Assembly: GCA_015680905.1 (NCBI GenBank)
Contig: CM027380.1
Location: forward strand, 31,550,001 to 31,614,000
From: Coptis chinensis
Taxonomy: Eukaryota > Streptophyta > Magnoliopsida > Ranunculales > Ranunculaceae
DNA length: 64,000 nt
Reading direction: 5' to 3'
The notes beneath the pieces were generated by a model. The model saw only the letters and a list, made by a program, of their open reading frames with translations, was not told the origin of the DNA and did no database searches. The stretch's first letter is position 1. Every line of letters begins with the position of its first letter. Position numbers and translations under genes: made by a program. Shown piece after piece: positions 44,200 through 56,287 of this stretch.

Positions 44200-45600
44200 T
44201 ATTCCTAATTGAGCTAGAGGTCTTTATTAGGTGTTGCGGGGATTAGGAGATGATTTAAGAAGGAAGGAAATGAATATTTAAAAGGACAAGTCTGAGATAA
44301 TAGAGTCTTCATATTATGTAACTAGAGAAAACATTGTTTTTACTTTGCTTCTATATTTTGTTTCCATCCTTAGTCATTTTTTCTTTTTCTTTTTTCTTTT
44401 GGCTTTTGACTCATTTGATTCTATTTTTGGAGTTCTAATTTTTTATTTTATTTATTTATTTATTTTGGATGGAAACTTTCTTTTCTTATTTGAAGCAACT
44501 AACAAATTCTTGGTTTCACTGGTCTTTCTCTTTTCTATTCTTCATTTCATCTCTATTCTCAGACTCATTCAAAAAAGGGTAGGCTGATTTTTATTTTGTT
44601 TTGTTTTTTGTAAAAGGGTAAAGGATTTGCGGTTTATGATAGGCTAAAGAAAGGCTCAGAGGGGCGACTAGCGGAAAATAATTTCATATAAGTTTGAATT
44701 TCTGGCTATATCGATAAAAAAAAGGCCTAAATTCTCGTTTAGGATATGGTATAGTGATCAACCAAGTGGATGTGTGATTTCTCTATTCGAAATTTACTTC
44801 TCCATTGTGTCATTTCTCAAATATTTCACTCATATAGGACTTTAGGCTATATTCTCACAGGATTTGTAAATTAAGTACTCTAGCCTAGATTTCAGAAACT
44901 TACTGCCAATACAAACATAGATGCTCATGCAAAATATTTATGGAAAGATGTAATGATTATTACCTACATATTAACCTAAATTTCTAAAAACTATTCTAAT
45001 TTAAAAGCTAACGTGAAACTTATAGATTAATATCATCATGGAGAAAGAAACAATATCAGTATTCCTAAGTGTATAACATAAACTTTTTATTTATATTTTT
45101 GAATTTTATGATTTTTTACTAGAAAACAAGTGCATATTAAACATATATATATCCTAATAGGTGCCTTAATTTATGCGTGTTTCTATGCCACCCTCAAACA
45201 TAGACATGCTTTGTCCTCAAAGTATAGAAATATGAAGGGTAGGAAATACCATGGAAACGCGTGAAAATTTAAGAACACCTGCAAAACAATTTAGAACATA
45301 TTAATATAAAAACAGATGCAACTCTATATGAGTTTCACCCGTTATGGGAATAACAAAAATTAAATTGCTTGGGACATAAGCAGACACTAACAAAAAGTAA
45401 AACTTACCTCATATCCAGCATTTAAGCGTTGTCCTCCTCTTCTATGAAGAAGTGAGGTTCCTTGGCATCCTGCCACGCCATGATAATTTGTCAGGTCTCA
45501 TGCCATTTATCATCTACCTTTGCTAACCTGTTAAGCACCACTTGGTCGGATTAGGTGTAAGGGGCAACCCAATTAGGTTGTAGCCTCCACCCCCACCAAG
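44200..45600 (-). other. Athila copy 1 3' noncoding region
   Basis: No gene. It is closely related over its length to 60620-61980 in copy 2 (shared GTCGATCAAACACATCTGCC, TTATTAGGTGTTGCGGGGAT, AGAGGGGCGACTAGCGGAAA). This identifies it as internal Athila sequence. Confidence 0.8.
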
Positions 45601-45619
45601 TCATTGCACGAAATGAACG

Positions 45620-46357
45620 TATAATGCAGTTGGTGGGTCTCATAATGTCAACCCCAACCCAATCCGTGAAACGGGCACAAAACTCAGGAAAGAAACATAA
45701 TATTATTCAACAAACTAAGACAGGCATAAGAAGATACTTATGCCTCATACTATGGGCTCGTGCTAAACTAGAAACTAAGGTTTGGGGAAGGTCATAGAGC
45801 ATACGTCCCGTAGCTAGAGCAAGGAAGACGTTACAAGTGGCGTCATTCGTAGAAGAAAAACGCCATTCCCTTAAGATATTTAGCATTATAAAGAATATAA
45901 CAGTGCCCACGTTAAGGGACAAGCTACCAAGGGCTATGTTATATTGCCCTTGGTCCTCGACACGAAAAATCTCTGCCCCATAGGTCTTATGCAAAAACTC
46001 ATAGTTGTAGACATACATATTATTTACCCAATAACCCCATGAGTTTTGGATTTCAGCAGGCATAGACAGTTCAAGAGCAAAAGCCAACAAGAACTTGGTT
46101 AAGTCCATTGTGTCATCCTCAATGGTGACAGAGAACACTTGTTCTCCATCCGGTCTTTCAAAGAACTTACAATGATCATAAAAATAAGTTGTAAGTGCAG
46201 GAGAGTATAGTTCATCAGAGCTTACCATTAGAGGCTGCCATCCTGCCTGTATAATCAAGTCATGGAACCAAGACCCATAGGTGTCGCTCGCGAACAAATC
46301 TTCGAAGGACTGCTCCGGAATGATTCTAGGAGACTTCATATCAAACAAACTCACCAC
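45620..46357 (-). pseudogene. Athila extra ORF B (copy 1)
   Basis: A 216-residue frame (45707-46357) starts MVSLFDMKSPRIIPEQSFED and contains GSWFHDLIIQAGWQPL, FYDHCKFFERPDGEQVFSVT and LSLNVGTVIFFIMLNI. The frame then runs through LARAHSMRHKYL and continues in another frame to about 45620. A second copy is found at 62047-62813, so the ORF is a real part of the element. Downstream of pol, on the pol strand, is where Athila elements carry extra ORFs (the env-like or plant-transposon-protein position). I cannot assign a function. No convincing signal peptide or transmembrane pattern was seen. Confidence 0.65.
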
Positions 46358-47106
46358 ATAACTCCTAGAAGTGACTGCGGAAGAATAAAATATAACAGAA
46401 CTTGCGTTGTGATGAGGTGAAGGCGCGGGCGCGCTTTTGATAGCCTATATAAAGGTGCGGGCACGCTCTTGCTTGACAAGAATTCCAGTACCTTGGGGGC
46501 GTGCACGCTCCGTGTATTAGAAGTGCTCTAAAGGGAAAGTAACAATAAAAGTGAGAGATGTAAAGTGAGAGGTGTGTGTTAAGTTGAGAGTGAACCATGT
46601 ATTTATAGAGGACTAGTTTCTAAGTTCCACAAATTGCCCAAATAGTTAAGGCAACAAGATGGAAAAAGAAAATTTCTAAATCCAAAATAGAAACAAACCA
46701 GATGCATACTCCAAAACCAAACCAATAGCTTTTTGGCTGGAATTCAAATAGCAATCATCTAATCACTACTCCTTAAGGTTGCACCAAACAACACTAGCTA
46801 ATTCTAGCTACACTAATTTAGCAACATACGCACATAAACCGATCATTATCAAGCAGGCAATAATATTTCGAAAAAAAAATACATGGATATGATTAGAGGC
46901 ATTTCTAAATAAATAAGTCCACCCCCAAACAAGTTGGAAGGGTGGGATTCACGATACAAAACATAGCATATGTCGGAATTTAAAACAACTTCAAATTTAA
47001 AATAAAAAATACAGAATTCAATATTAACTACTTAACTAAACAATTTGGAATCAAAATCTACTAAAAATAGGGAAAATAATCCTAACACAACAATAATACA
47101 ATAAAA

Positions 47107-48230
47107 CTAGCCACGAGATGAGGATGGGATATAGTCATCCATCCTGTGTCGGCGACGCTCATGCCTCCCAGATTCATCAAAAGAAGAACCCTTGTGAGGT
47201 GGCAAGCATCGTAGAACTTCTACTTGAAATCTTCGTTGCTGCTCCATAAACGCATTCATGGTTTCCCCACACTCATTATCACGTTGGACGAGAATCTCCA
47301 TGTTAGCGTAGAGATCCTTATGACTATCAACTAGCAACTGAAAATTATTCTGAAGCTCGGTTTGGTTACAAATAATGTTATCCTGCCTCATCTGAATCTC
47401 CTCATACTGAGTATGGAGAGTTCGCAGGCCACGATGTAGTAAGGAAACATGGGCTACATCTGTAGTAGCCCTTTCCAAAGCTCCGACATCAAAACATTTT
47501 GTGTTGTCCTCATCCTCCTCATCCGATTCCCTCTCAACAGCCAAAACCTCAGGCACATTCCACCTCTTATGAATACATTCCTTGTAAATCCGTGCATTCT
47601 CATGCAACTTCAAATTAATCTTATCAGTCTTCGGAACACAGCCTCATAGCATCATAATCTTAGTAATCAATGTAGGTAAAGGGGGTAAATACACAAACTG
47701 ATCTAATCTCACTTAGCAGAAAGTCGAGGATACAAAACTCATACCTTTTCTTTTGAAGGATCCAGAGAACGTGCAGGCAATTCGTATTGATGTCACTCAC
47801 TTTCGTGGAGCTAGTAATATTCCTACCAACCCACTAAGTGATAGCTAACTGGTTCTTTCTCAGAGACGCCTGTCGAACACAATGTGAGCCAGCATTGTAC
47901 TGTCCTTCTAAAATAGTCTCCGTCATCAAGGGACCGATCCCACCAAATTGAGTGGCCGTTGCTCAATGCCAAGAATCTCAGACAACACAGCTGTATCCAA
48001 CTCCCTCCAATTACAACCCACCTTCACAAAAACCCGACGACCCTCAGTCTCCCTCTTCTTATAAAAGTTATACACCAAATTAGTGTGATAAAAATCATCT
48101 GTTGAATACCACAAACTTCGCCACTTCCTACTAATCATCTCGTTACCGTAAAAGGGTGAGAATTGTGCCCAAGTAAAAACTTGTTATGGAAGAATCTTTG
48201 GTTGTGTAGGAGCCATTGAGATTGGATTTA
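47107..48230 (-). pseudogene. Athila extra ORF A (copy 1), putative plant-transposon protein with coiled coil
   Basis: The start near 48212 (MAPTQPKIL, soon a stop) is followed by MISRKWRSLWYSTDDFYHTN and RVFVKVGCNWRELDTAVLSE (47926-48138). These resemble the N-terminal part of the putative plant transposon protein family. After a broken middle, 47107-47613 is open, with an acidic ERESDEEDEDN run. A Gln/Leu/Asn-rich helix likely to form a coiled coil follows (about residues 55-125), then RRFQVEVLRCLPPHKGSSFD. The C-terminal part is matched by 63808-63996. Function unknown. Confidence 0.6.
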
Positions 48231-49200
48231 AAAAATTGAGGTTAATACAAAGAGGGGTTTAGTGAATTAATCACTCGATCGAGATTTGAATAGGGGTTGT
48301 GTGGAGGTTAAGGCGCGGGTGCACTTTTGTTGGTCAAGATACGAGGGCATGCGCGTGTAAGCTTTTCTGGGTCAGTTTGTTCTTGAGTTTTGGTTTGATG
48401 GAGGCGTGGAGAAGAAGAACAAAATCGCGATGGGGTTTAAAAAGGGTCACGTGACCGCGTAGGTTTTTAACTCGTTGGGCCCAAGCCCAAAACAATATAG
48501 ATAATACCCATCCTATCTCGTGCCTCGTATATCTTAAAACTGAAATACCCGATTCGTTAACAATCCGATTTTTGCGAATGAGTGAAAACAATAAGCAAAG
48601 AGAGTACAATCTAATGATTTATAAAAAAACTCAAATCTAACCGTGGCTGACATATAAAAAGATGGAAAATACCTCAAAGTGTGTGAATGACATAAGTTAT
48701 GTGATCAAAAGAAATCTAAATTCATAGATAGTGTCAACCCGAATCAAAATACGACTAAACATCATAAACAATAAGAAGGGAAGTTGAGAGATCAAGAATG
48801 GAAAGACTCAAACACCCCACCCCAAACAAATTTTTGAAAACATGGTTAGAAAATTTGTTTAAACACGTGGGTCTTTTAAAGTCAGATTCCCGAGACTTGC
48901 TAGATTACTATTTTTATGGTTTAATATTTTTTATTTTTTATGAATAAGTTTAATATAAGTAAAACAATAAAACAATAAAGACATAAATCACTCCATAGAG
49001 AAACATGACTTAAAAACCGAGAAAGCAAGCAAGAGTGGGTGATTAAATATTTCGTTAAACGTGGACTTAGGATCCGGTACTTACAGCCACACACTCCAAA
49101 GGAGGGCCCGGTTACCTGAATGATGCACTCACTAATATATGGAAAGGAAAGGAAGTACACCAAACATCAAAGTCAATCCTCATAGACAGGGTCCTGTAAA
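48231..49200. other. Spacer between Athila integrase and ORF A
   Basis: No gene recognised. The upstream leader of ORF A probably lies in 48240-48450. Confidence 0.55.
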
Positions 49201-49319
49201 AGGACATCCTCCACATCTGGGGATATTAACTCGTGAAAATGTTTTAATCGTTGGCCATTAACTTGAAAGGTATTTTTGTCCTTGAGATTTACCAAGGTGA
49301 TTGCCTCGTAAGGGGTGAC

Positions 49320-50116
49320 TTAATTAATCAGAAAAGGACCAGACCAACGGGTTTTTAATTTTCCATGGAAAATATACAAACGGGAGTTGTAAAGCAAAAC
49401 CTTTTGACTAACCACAAACTCTTTATGCAAAATTTGTTTATCATGAATACGTTTCATGTTAGCTTTGTAATCCTTCGTGAGATCATAAGAATCGCTAAGA
49501 ATTTCTTCAAGCTCATTTAATTGTAATTTGCGCTTGACACCTGCCTCATATATATTGAAGTTAATGCTCTTTATAGCCCACATAGCACGGTGCTCTAATT
49601 CAACAGGCAAGTGACAAGGTTTTCCAAACACAAGTCTAAAGGGAGACATTCCTATAGGAGTTTTAAAAGCTGTCTGATATGCCCATAAGGCATAAGTTAG
49701 ACACTTAGACCAATCTTTCCTATCAGGATTTACAGTCGTTTCTAATATTTTTTTTTTATTTCCTTATTAGAGACTTCTACTTGGCCACTAGTCTGTGGAT
49801 GATAAGGAGTAGCCGCCTTATGGGCCACTCTATACTTCTTAATGAAGCAACAATTCGATTGCAAAAATGCATGCCACCATCACTGATGATGGCTTTAGGG
49901 ATGCCAAAACGATAGAAAATGTATTCATTAACAAAAAACACAACTGTCTTATGGTCATTGTTACGACAAACCATGACTTCTATCCATTTGGAAACGTAGT
50001 CCACAACAACAAGAATATAAATAAAACCGTGGGAAACAGGAAAAAGACCCATAAAATCAATGCCCTAGACATTAAAAATTTCTACCACCATAATGGGATT
50101 TAAAGGCTGATAGGGT
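49320..50116 (-). pseudogene. Athila integrase, C-terminal half and core (interrupted)
   Basis: The 49777-50052 frame carries YILVVVDYVSKWIEVMV and [17 protein letters not shown] (second catalytic Asp of DDE, as IISDGG). After a frameshift, the 49320-49649 frame gives [40 protein letters not shown] and [18 protein letters not shown], the Athila integrase tail. The zinc-finger part lies beyond the inserted solo LTR at 50117. Confidence 0.85.
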
Positions 50117-51384
50117 TATATACTAAAAGCATTACTTTTGTATTAACTCTAATTCTTTATATTTTGAATGAGAATCATATGGGCAAATGTTATGCATATT
50201 ATATATGTTATTAGTTATATGCATGCGTCTAATACTTTATGTTGTAGATGATATAGTGTGTGGTGACACACAGAAGATCATATCACCAGTACCTTATAAA
50301 GTATAAGTAAACGCTCACAACCTAGATGGATTTGGACAAACCATTGATACGGTTGTAGTATAATCTGGTATTAGTCTATCTTGACTACAAGATTACACTA
50401 GTACACTTTGTGTGTATTAAACAGGACCAAGTGAGGTTGTTTCTCTTTATACTGACTATATAAGAGAACAAACACCTCTGTTATTATGGATGCTTGTCCT
50501 CTTAATTTGGATATAATAACGGGCACTTACGTGCATTGTACATTACTTTAAATCATCAATGAGTGAGATTCATTTGTGAATCAATAAACTCGATGGATTG
50601 GGTAATGACATTATATGTAAGGTGTGTTGTTGATTATAGAAGGAATCCGTGACCCGCAGGAAGTCGGGCTGATGATGTCCCCTTGAGAAGCTCATAAGGA
50701 TTGTCATGTAAACCCTGCAGGTGGATTTGATCCGACATGACAATGAGGTTGAGTGGTACTACTCAAGGACATAAGAAGTTGATTAATGTAGTTGTCAGTA
50801 ACTTGACTTAATCAACGGGCATTCGATATCTTAAACACGGGGAGATCAACAAGCATGTAATATGGAGCCCATAAACGTAATACGTAATTTGGGATTAGGG
50901 CGGTAGTGCAACAATGACCTTTAGTGGAATAAGCCATTTGTTGACGAACTTGGGCCGTGTGTTCTGGGCGAACATGGGAAGCCCAAGCCCATCAAGAGGC
51001 CCAACCCTAATTTCTTCTCATGGTCCTTATTGTAGCCTATAAATAGAAACCTCTTTCTCTGGCCGTTTTTTTTACACAAGAAAAAACTCAGGTTTTGCTC
51101 AAGGAAAGAAAGATCCAAAAATCGGTTCTAACTTTGTGAGTGAGAGAGGCCAAGAGAGAAAGAAGAGGCTTGAAGATCATTGCCCACACAACGACCGTTC
51201 TAAGGATAGGAATACAACAGAATATCAAGAGGTTGCTAATTCATAGATCTTGTATTCTCAGAGTTATCTTAGCCGATCTAAAGGTATGATTTCTAACCAA
51301 ACCGTGAACACCCTTTATTCCGCTGCGCATGGTGTTTCGCGGTTCGTAGTCATTTGATGCAACCATAACGGTTCCTACAAGGGT
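50112..51384 (+). mobile_element. Solo LTR (copia-like) inside Athila integrase
   Basis: The inserted sequence at 50117-51379 (1263 bp) is flanked by a 5-bp repeat, AGGGT (50112-50116 and 51380-51384). It contains no protein motif and ends GGTTCCTACA. The start reads TATATACT instead of TG, so either the first bases are mutated or the border is off by a base or two. A promoter-like CCTATAAATAGAAACC (about 51038) is followed by a leader-like region, giving plus orientation. No related full element is in the window. Confidence 0.72.
51034..51050 (+). promoter_or_regulatory. TATA box of the inserted solo LTR
   Basis: CCTATAAATAG is a good plant TATA element inside the LTR, with a 5'-leader-like TTTCTCTGG stretch after it. 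It supports the orientation of the LTR. Confidence 0.55.
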
Positions 51385-52100
51385 ATCATATTGCATTTAG
51401 TGATACGCCCAAGTTGTTGGCAGCAGACACACATCTTGGAGTGAACTTGTGCATCTTTAAAAAGGGTAGGCCAATAAAAACTACATTGTAGAACTTTAGC
51501 TGCCGTTTTCATACCACTAAAATGGCCACCACACTCTTTGTCATGGCAGAAGGATAAAACTTAATTATATTCCCACTGAGGAATACAACGACGAATAATC
51601 TGATCCGCACAATACTTAAAAGGTAGGGCTCATCCCAGTAGTATAGCTTAACTCTGGCCAAAAACTTCTTACGTTCATTTCTTGACTAAACATCAGGAAT
51701 AATATCAGAAGACAAATAATTTACAATGTCGGCATACCATGGTGCAGAAAAAATAGAATAAAGATGCTCATCAGGAAAAGAATCAGGTATGGACTCAGAA
51801 TCACTATCACTGTCGTTTGTTAGTCTAGATAAGTGATCAGCAACTATATTGTCGACCCCTCATTTATCGTTAATTTTGAGGGTAAACTCTTGCAGGAGAA
51901 TAATCCATCGGATCAATCTCTGTTTAGCATCCTTCTTGGCGAGAAGGTATCTAAGAGCTGCATGGTCTGTGTAAACTAAGGTCTTTGTACCAACCAAATA
52001 AGGATAGAATTTATCTAAAGCATAAACCACAGCTAAAAATTCCTTTTTCCGTAGTAGTGTAATTGCGTTGAGCATCATTTAAAGTTTTACTAATATAATA
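51385..52100 (-). pseudogene. Athila RNase H and integrase N-terminal part
   Basis: The 51860-52078 piece has [20 protein letters not shown] and [18 protein letters not shown], the standard gypsy RNase H tail with TDHAALRYL. The stretch from 51385 to 51850 encodes, in broken frames, the HHCC zinc region and linker that lead to integrase. Confidence 0.75.
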
Positions 52101-52439
52101 AATAACGGTGGACTTATCATCTAGTTTTTGGCCTAACACAGCACCAACAACATAGTCGCTAGCATCACACATAAGTTCGAAAGGTTTAGATCAATTGAGA
52201 GGGTGTATAATCGGTGCAGATGTTAAAGCAGCTTTTAAAGTTTTAAAAGCCTTTTTGTAGTCAAAATTGAAAACAAAGATGACATCTTTTAAAAGCAGAT
52301 TAGTTAAAGGGCTAGCTATTTTGAAAAATCCTTGATAAAACGCCTATAGAAACAAGCATGGCCTAAAAAGGCTCTAATGTCACGGACAGTCCGTGGTATA
52401 GGTAAAGACGCTATCTTATCCAATTTAGCCTTATCTACT

Positions 52440-53101
52440 TCTATGCCATCACTAGGTACAATATGACCTAATACTATTCCTTTCTTTACCATAAAATGAC
52501 ACTTCTCCCAATTTTAAACAAGATTTTTCTTCTCACACCGTGTCAACACCTAGGAAAGGTTAGACAAACATGCACTAAAAGAGTCTCCATAGATAGAAAA
52601 ATCATCCATGAAAACTTCCATAAAGCACTCTATCATGTCACTAAAGATATGAAGCATACACTGCTAGAAGGTACCAGGAGCATTATAGAGACCAAAAAGC
52701 ATCCGTTTATAAGCATATGTTCCAAAAGGACATGTGAAGGTAGTCTTGTCTTGGTCGTTAGGATCAATAATGATATGAAAATAGCCAGAGTAGCCATCTA
52801 AAAAATAATAATAAGCATGACCAGCTAGACGTTCGAGCATCTGATCTATAAAAGGTAAAGGAAAGTGAACCTTTCGTGTCATAGCGTTTAAGCATCTGTA
52901 ATCAATACAAATCCTCCATTTCATAGGAACTTGTGTGGAAACATATTCACCTGCAGCATTACGAACAACGGTAACCCCCGATTTCTTAAGAACTACATGA
53001 ATGTGGCTTACCCATTCGCTATCGGAGATGGGATATATGATACCCGCATCGAGTAACCGTAAGACTTCTTCCCTGACCACTTCTTTCATGGCAGGGTTCA
53101 A
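52440..53101 (-). pseudogene. Athila reverse transcriptase
   Basis: The 145-residue open piece (52664-53101) shows MNPAMKEVVREEVLRLLDAG, WRICIDYRCLNAMTRK, FPLPFIDQMLERLAGHAYYY, FLDGYSGYFHI and TTFTCPFGTYAYKRMLFGLY. In the next frame, 52560-52640 gives the catalytic loop FMDDFSIYGDSF. This wording is characteristic of Athila-clade RT. A frameshift separates the two halves. Confidence 0.9.
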
Positions 53102-53119
53102 GCGACGTTGAGGTTCACA

Positions 53120-53737
53120 TCAAGTCTTCGCATTATCCTCAAAATGTATATGATGTGTGCATACACCAGGGTCAATCCCTTTAATGTCGTCCAGGGACCA
53201 ACCGATCGTGGAACGATGTTCCCTAATCACCCTAATCAAATGTGCCTCTTTATTAGCAGATAACTGAGAAGATATGATAACAGGATGACTACCATCCGAA
53301 TCAAGCTGGATATATTTAAACTCAGTAGGAAGAGGTTTAAGCACAGGTGTGGGAGGAATGGGTAAAAAGGAATCCGGAGGGTCCTCGGCCTGAGTAGTGA
53401 AAACCTATTTAGGTAAGAGGTCTTCAAACTCAGAAGATGGAGCTACAGAGGGATCTAAGATAGGAGTAGACTCAAAAAGGGCATTGACTTTCTCTAAGTA
53501 GGAGTCATCGTCGAAGTCGGAAATTCCGAAGGAAAATAATTGGTACATCTGATTTTTTGGAAACGTATTGTTAAAATAATCTTGAGCTATGCTCTCGATC
53601 ATGCTAACTTCTCCATCTATAGACTTATCGGGTAACTGTTTCATCATTTTGAAAACATTGACCTCAACAGAAAGATGGCCAAAGGACATGGACATCGAAC
53701 CATCGCAGTAATTAATGAGCGTGTTGGCAATTGCCAA
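53120..53737 (-). pseudogene. Athila region between protease and RT
   Basis: The 53405-53737 frame starts FGHLSVEVNVFKMMKQLPD-like sequence and includes acidic SFGISDFDDDSYLEKV. The 53120-53344 frame ends GWSLDDIKGIDPGVCTHHIH. The last segment (xGWxLxDIKGIxPxxCxHxI) is the conserved lead-in to Athila RT. Frames are separated by stops. Confidence 0.75.
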
Positions 53738-53896
53738 GAAAGGACGCCTTAAAATGATAGGAACAGAGTCGTTAGCAACTTTTGTGTCTAGGATAACGAA
53801 GTCGGCAGGGTAGTAAAAATCTTAAATTTTAACAAGCACGTTTTCAACAACACCCTTAGGATACTTAATAGAACGATCAGCTAATTGCAACGTCAT

Positions 53897-54448
53897 TTAA
53901 GTTGGTTGCATCTCTTGTAGACCTATTTGTTTATATAGATAATATGGGAGTAAGTTAACACTTGCCCCCAGGTCTAATAGAGCAGTTGTCGTGTGAGTAT
54001 CCCCTAAGGTGCATTGTACAGTAGGACGACCAGGGTCCTTGTACATAACGATTCCATTATGTTCAGATAGAGTGGGAAACTGTTTAGTTAAAAAGGCGTC
54101 CTTTAGAATGTTTGTTTTCTGCCTAGTAGTGCACAACTCTTTAAGAAACTTAGCATGTTGTGGTAATTTTTTAATAACTTCAAGAAAAGGCAGGTTTATC
54201 GTTAGATTTTTAAAAACTTCCCTAATCTCGTCAAAATTTGTATCTTTATTTAACATGGCTAGCCTCTTGGGAAACGGTGGTTTCTCTCTATATTTTGCAT
54301 ATGGATAAATAGGATGTTTAACCTTACCCGTTTTCTTTTTAGGTTGTGGTTTAACTGGTACTTCTACAGGGGTAGGATCTTTAGTTTCTATTTCAGTACC
54401 TAGTAAATTTTCATTTTCATTGACCACTGGTGGTGGAGCAATGGGCAT
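53897..54448 (-). pseudogene. Athila gag C-terminus and protease
   Basis: A 183-residue open frame has a Pro/Lys-rich linker, YREKPPFPKRLAMLNKD, PFLEVIKKLPQHAKFLKELC and LKDAFLTKQFP. The protease active site follows as TTALLDLGASVNLLPYYLY (DLGAS). The conserved DLGASxNLxP form identifies the Athila lineage. Continuation toward RT is broken by a stop near 53897. Confidence 0.87.
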
Positions 54449-55193
54449 AGTTAGTTACAGTGTTATCAACCACTCTGCCAGAATGGAGAGTGGTGATGGC
54501 ATTTAACTCACCTACGTTAAAATTATCATTACTAGAATTACCGGTTACTTCAAAAGCTGTGTTTGACATTTTCGGATTTGGTATAGCTTGACCTAGAAAC
54601 ACTCCTTTCAGTTGGGCTTTCTCTTAGTTTAACTGTTGTATGGATTGTTGTATGGCTAGTAAAATATGTTGATTAGTTTGTATGTAGGCTTCGAAATGAT
54701 CCGGTTGTGAAGGTGTAGTGGCCACAGGTGGTGTGGCAGGAACTATCTTACGTTGATTATTAACGAGTGGGTTGCGATAGTTGTTATTAACCGGAACGAT
54801 ACCTCTGTTATTATTATAATTATTATAATTACCTTGTCCTTGTCCTTGTCTAGGTGGAGCTTAGTTGTAGTTGTTTGCTGGCCTAATATTTTGATTATTA
54901 AACCCTGGAGGTGCAACTTGTTGATTATTTCTCCAACTGAAGTTGGGATTTTGTCTCCAAGGTGCGTTAGGTTCGCTATTAATGGAACAAACATTGTCCG
55001 GCTGTGCGGATGGTTGTTCATAGACAAGAGGACAATAGGAGTCGGGATACTCAGGACTCAAACATAAATTACATGGAATAGAGTTGACGTTCATGACAGG
55101 AGTATGCTTTTGTTGAATAGAAATAGCTTCTACCTTTTTAGTAAGAGATTTGATTAAAGTTTTAAGCTCTAGATCAGATTTAACCTCAAACAT
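54417..55193 (-). pseudogene. Athila gag, nucleocapsid portion
   Basis: The 54861-55193 frame holds VNSIPCNLCLSPEYPDSYCP, which looks like a modified zinc-knuckle (C-x2-C ... C). A Pro/Asn/Gln-rich RNA-binding-type tail follows (APWRQNPNFSWRNNQQVAPP). Microsatellite-like ATTATT/TTATAA runs near 54790-54840 disturb the frame. The 54417-54602 frame continues with SHSGRV-type sequence. Confidence 0.7.
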
Positions 55194-55327
55194 ACTGGCA
55201 GCCTTAACTGTGGAAGAAAAATTAGCGGAGTGGGGGATGTCATTACCCCCCAGTTATTTTGACGCTTGATATTCTAAAAACCTATAAGCCTCGGAGGCAC
55301 CTTTACTAGGGAAACTACCCCCATTCA

Positions 55328-55957
55328 TTATATCAAAAACCTCTTTATGGTGATGTAAAAGCCCTTTGAAACAGACATGAACAAGCATGTCTTTCGCAAG
55401 GTTATGATGTGGACACTCGATGAGAAGATCAGTGAAATGATTCTAGGCCTCTAAAAAGGATTCATGAGGATTTTGGCGGAAGAAATGAATCTTTTGAAGC
55501 ATTTCATCTGTCTTCAGTGGTGGGTAAACTGTTCCATGAACAATTGAACAAGTTTGGCCCACGAGTCCACAGAATTAGGCGCTTGGGCAGTTAACCAAGA
55601 TGCCGCTTTATCGGCTAGGGTGAAAGGAAACACCCTTAATTTAAGGAAAAACCTCTTTATGGTGATGTAAAAGCCCTTGAAATAGACATGAACAAGCGTG
55701 TCTTTCGCAAGGTTATGATGTGGACACTCGATGAGAAGATCAGTGAAATGATTCTAGGCCTCTAAAAAGGATTCATGAGGATTATGGCGGAAGAAATGAA
55801 TCTTTTGAAGCATTTCATCTATCTTCAGTGGTGGGTAAAACTGTTCCATGAACAATTGAACAAGTTTGGCCCACGAGTCCACAGAATTAGGCGCTTGGGC
55901 AGTTAACCAAGATGCCGCTTTATCGGCTAGGGTGAAAGGAAACACCCTCAATTTAAT
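55328..55957 (-). repeat. 312-bp tandem duplication within Athila gag
   Basis: CCTCTTTATGGTGATGTAAAAGCCC and the next 300 or so bases occur at 55340-55650 and again at 55652-55957, offset by 312 bp (104 codons). Copies differ at a few positions (for example TTTTGGCGG versus TTATGGCGG). The gag frame is therefore disrupted at the junction rather than by the length itself. Confidence 0.9.
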
Positions 55958-56287
55958 CTGTTTTGAACCTACGGTAGGATGATGAAATGTGGTAAGAACT
56001 TGTTCTATCCTATGCATATGCTGATAAGACTTCTCGTGGTATAACCCATGAAAAACCGGTAACAAATTAAATATAATTAGGGGAATTCGAAAATCCCCCA
56101 CTGGGTCTGCAAGAACGATGCATGACTTAGGGCTATCGTTCAAAGCTTTGTAAAAATCAGAGAGAGGAGTCTCTATTTCTTCAGCCATTGATGTAGGTGT
56201 AGTGTGTGGTATTCTAAGTAGGTGTGTGCATTGACATTTACAATAGATCACGTTAGACAGTTTTTTTCTACCAGACCTTAATCTCAT
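55754..56287 (-). pseudogene. Athila gag, N-terminal capsid portion
   Basis: A 177-residue frame starts MRLRSGRKKLSNVIYC, about 480 bp inside the PBS. It contains SFTLADKAASWL-like FTLADKAASWLTAQAPNSVD (Athila LxDxAxxWL gag motif), SWAKLVQLFMEQFYPP and the C-terminal EMLQKIHFFRHNPHESFLEA, followed by a stop. The duplication at 55328 follows. Confidence 0.82.

Noticed and set aside
44345..44587. Hydrophobic 80-residue plus-strand frame that looks membrane-like
   Set aside because: It is a T-rich part of the Athila 3' noncoding region, and the matching frame in copy 2 is not conserved as protein.
45707..46357. Envelope protein of an endogenous-retrovirus-like Athila
   Set aside because: No signal peptide or transmembrane segments are visible; an extra ORF of unknown role is the safer call.
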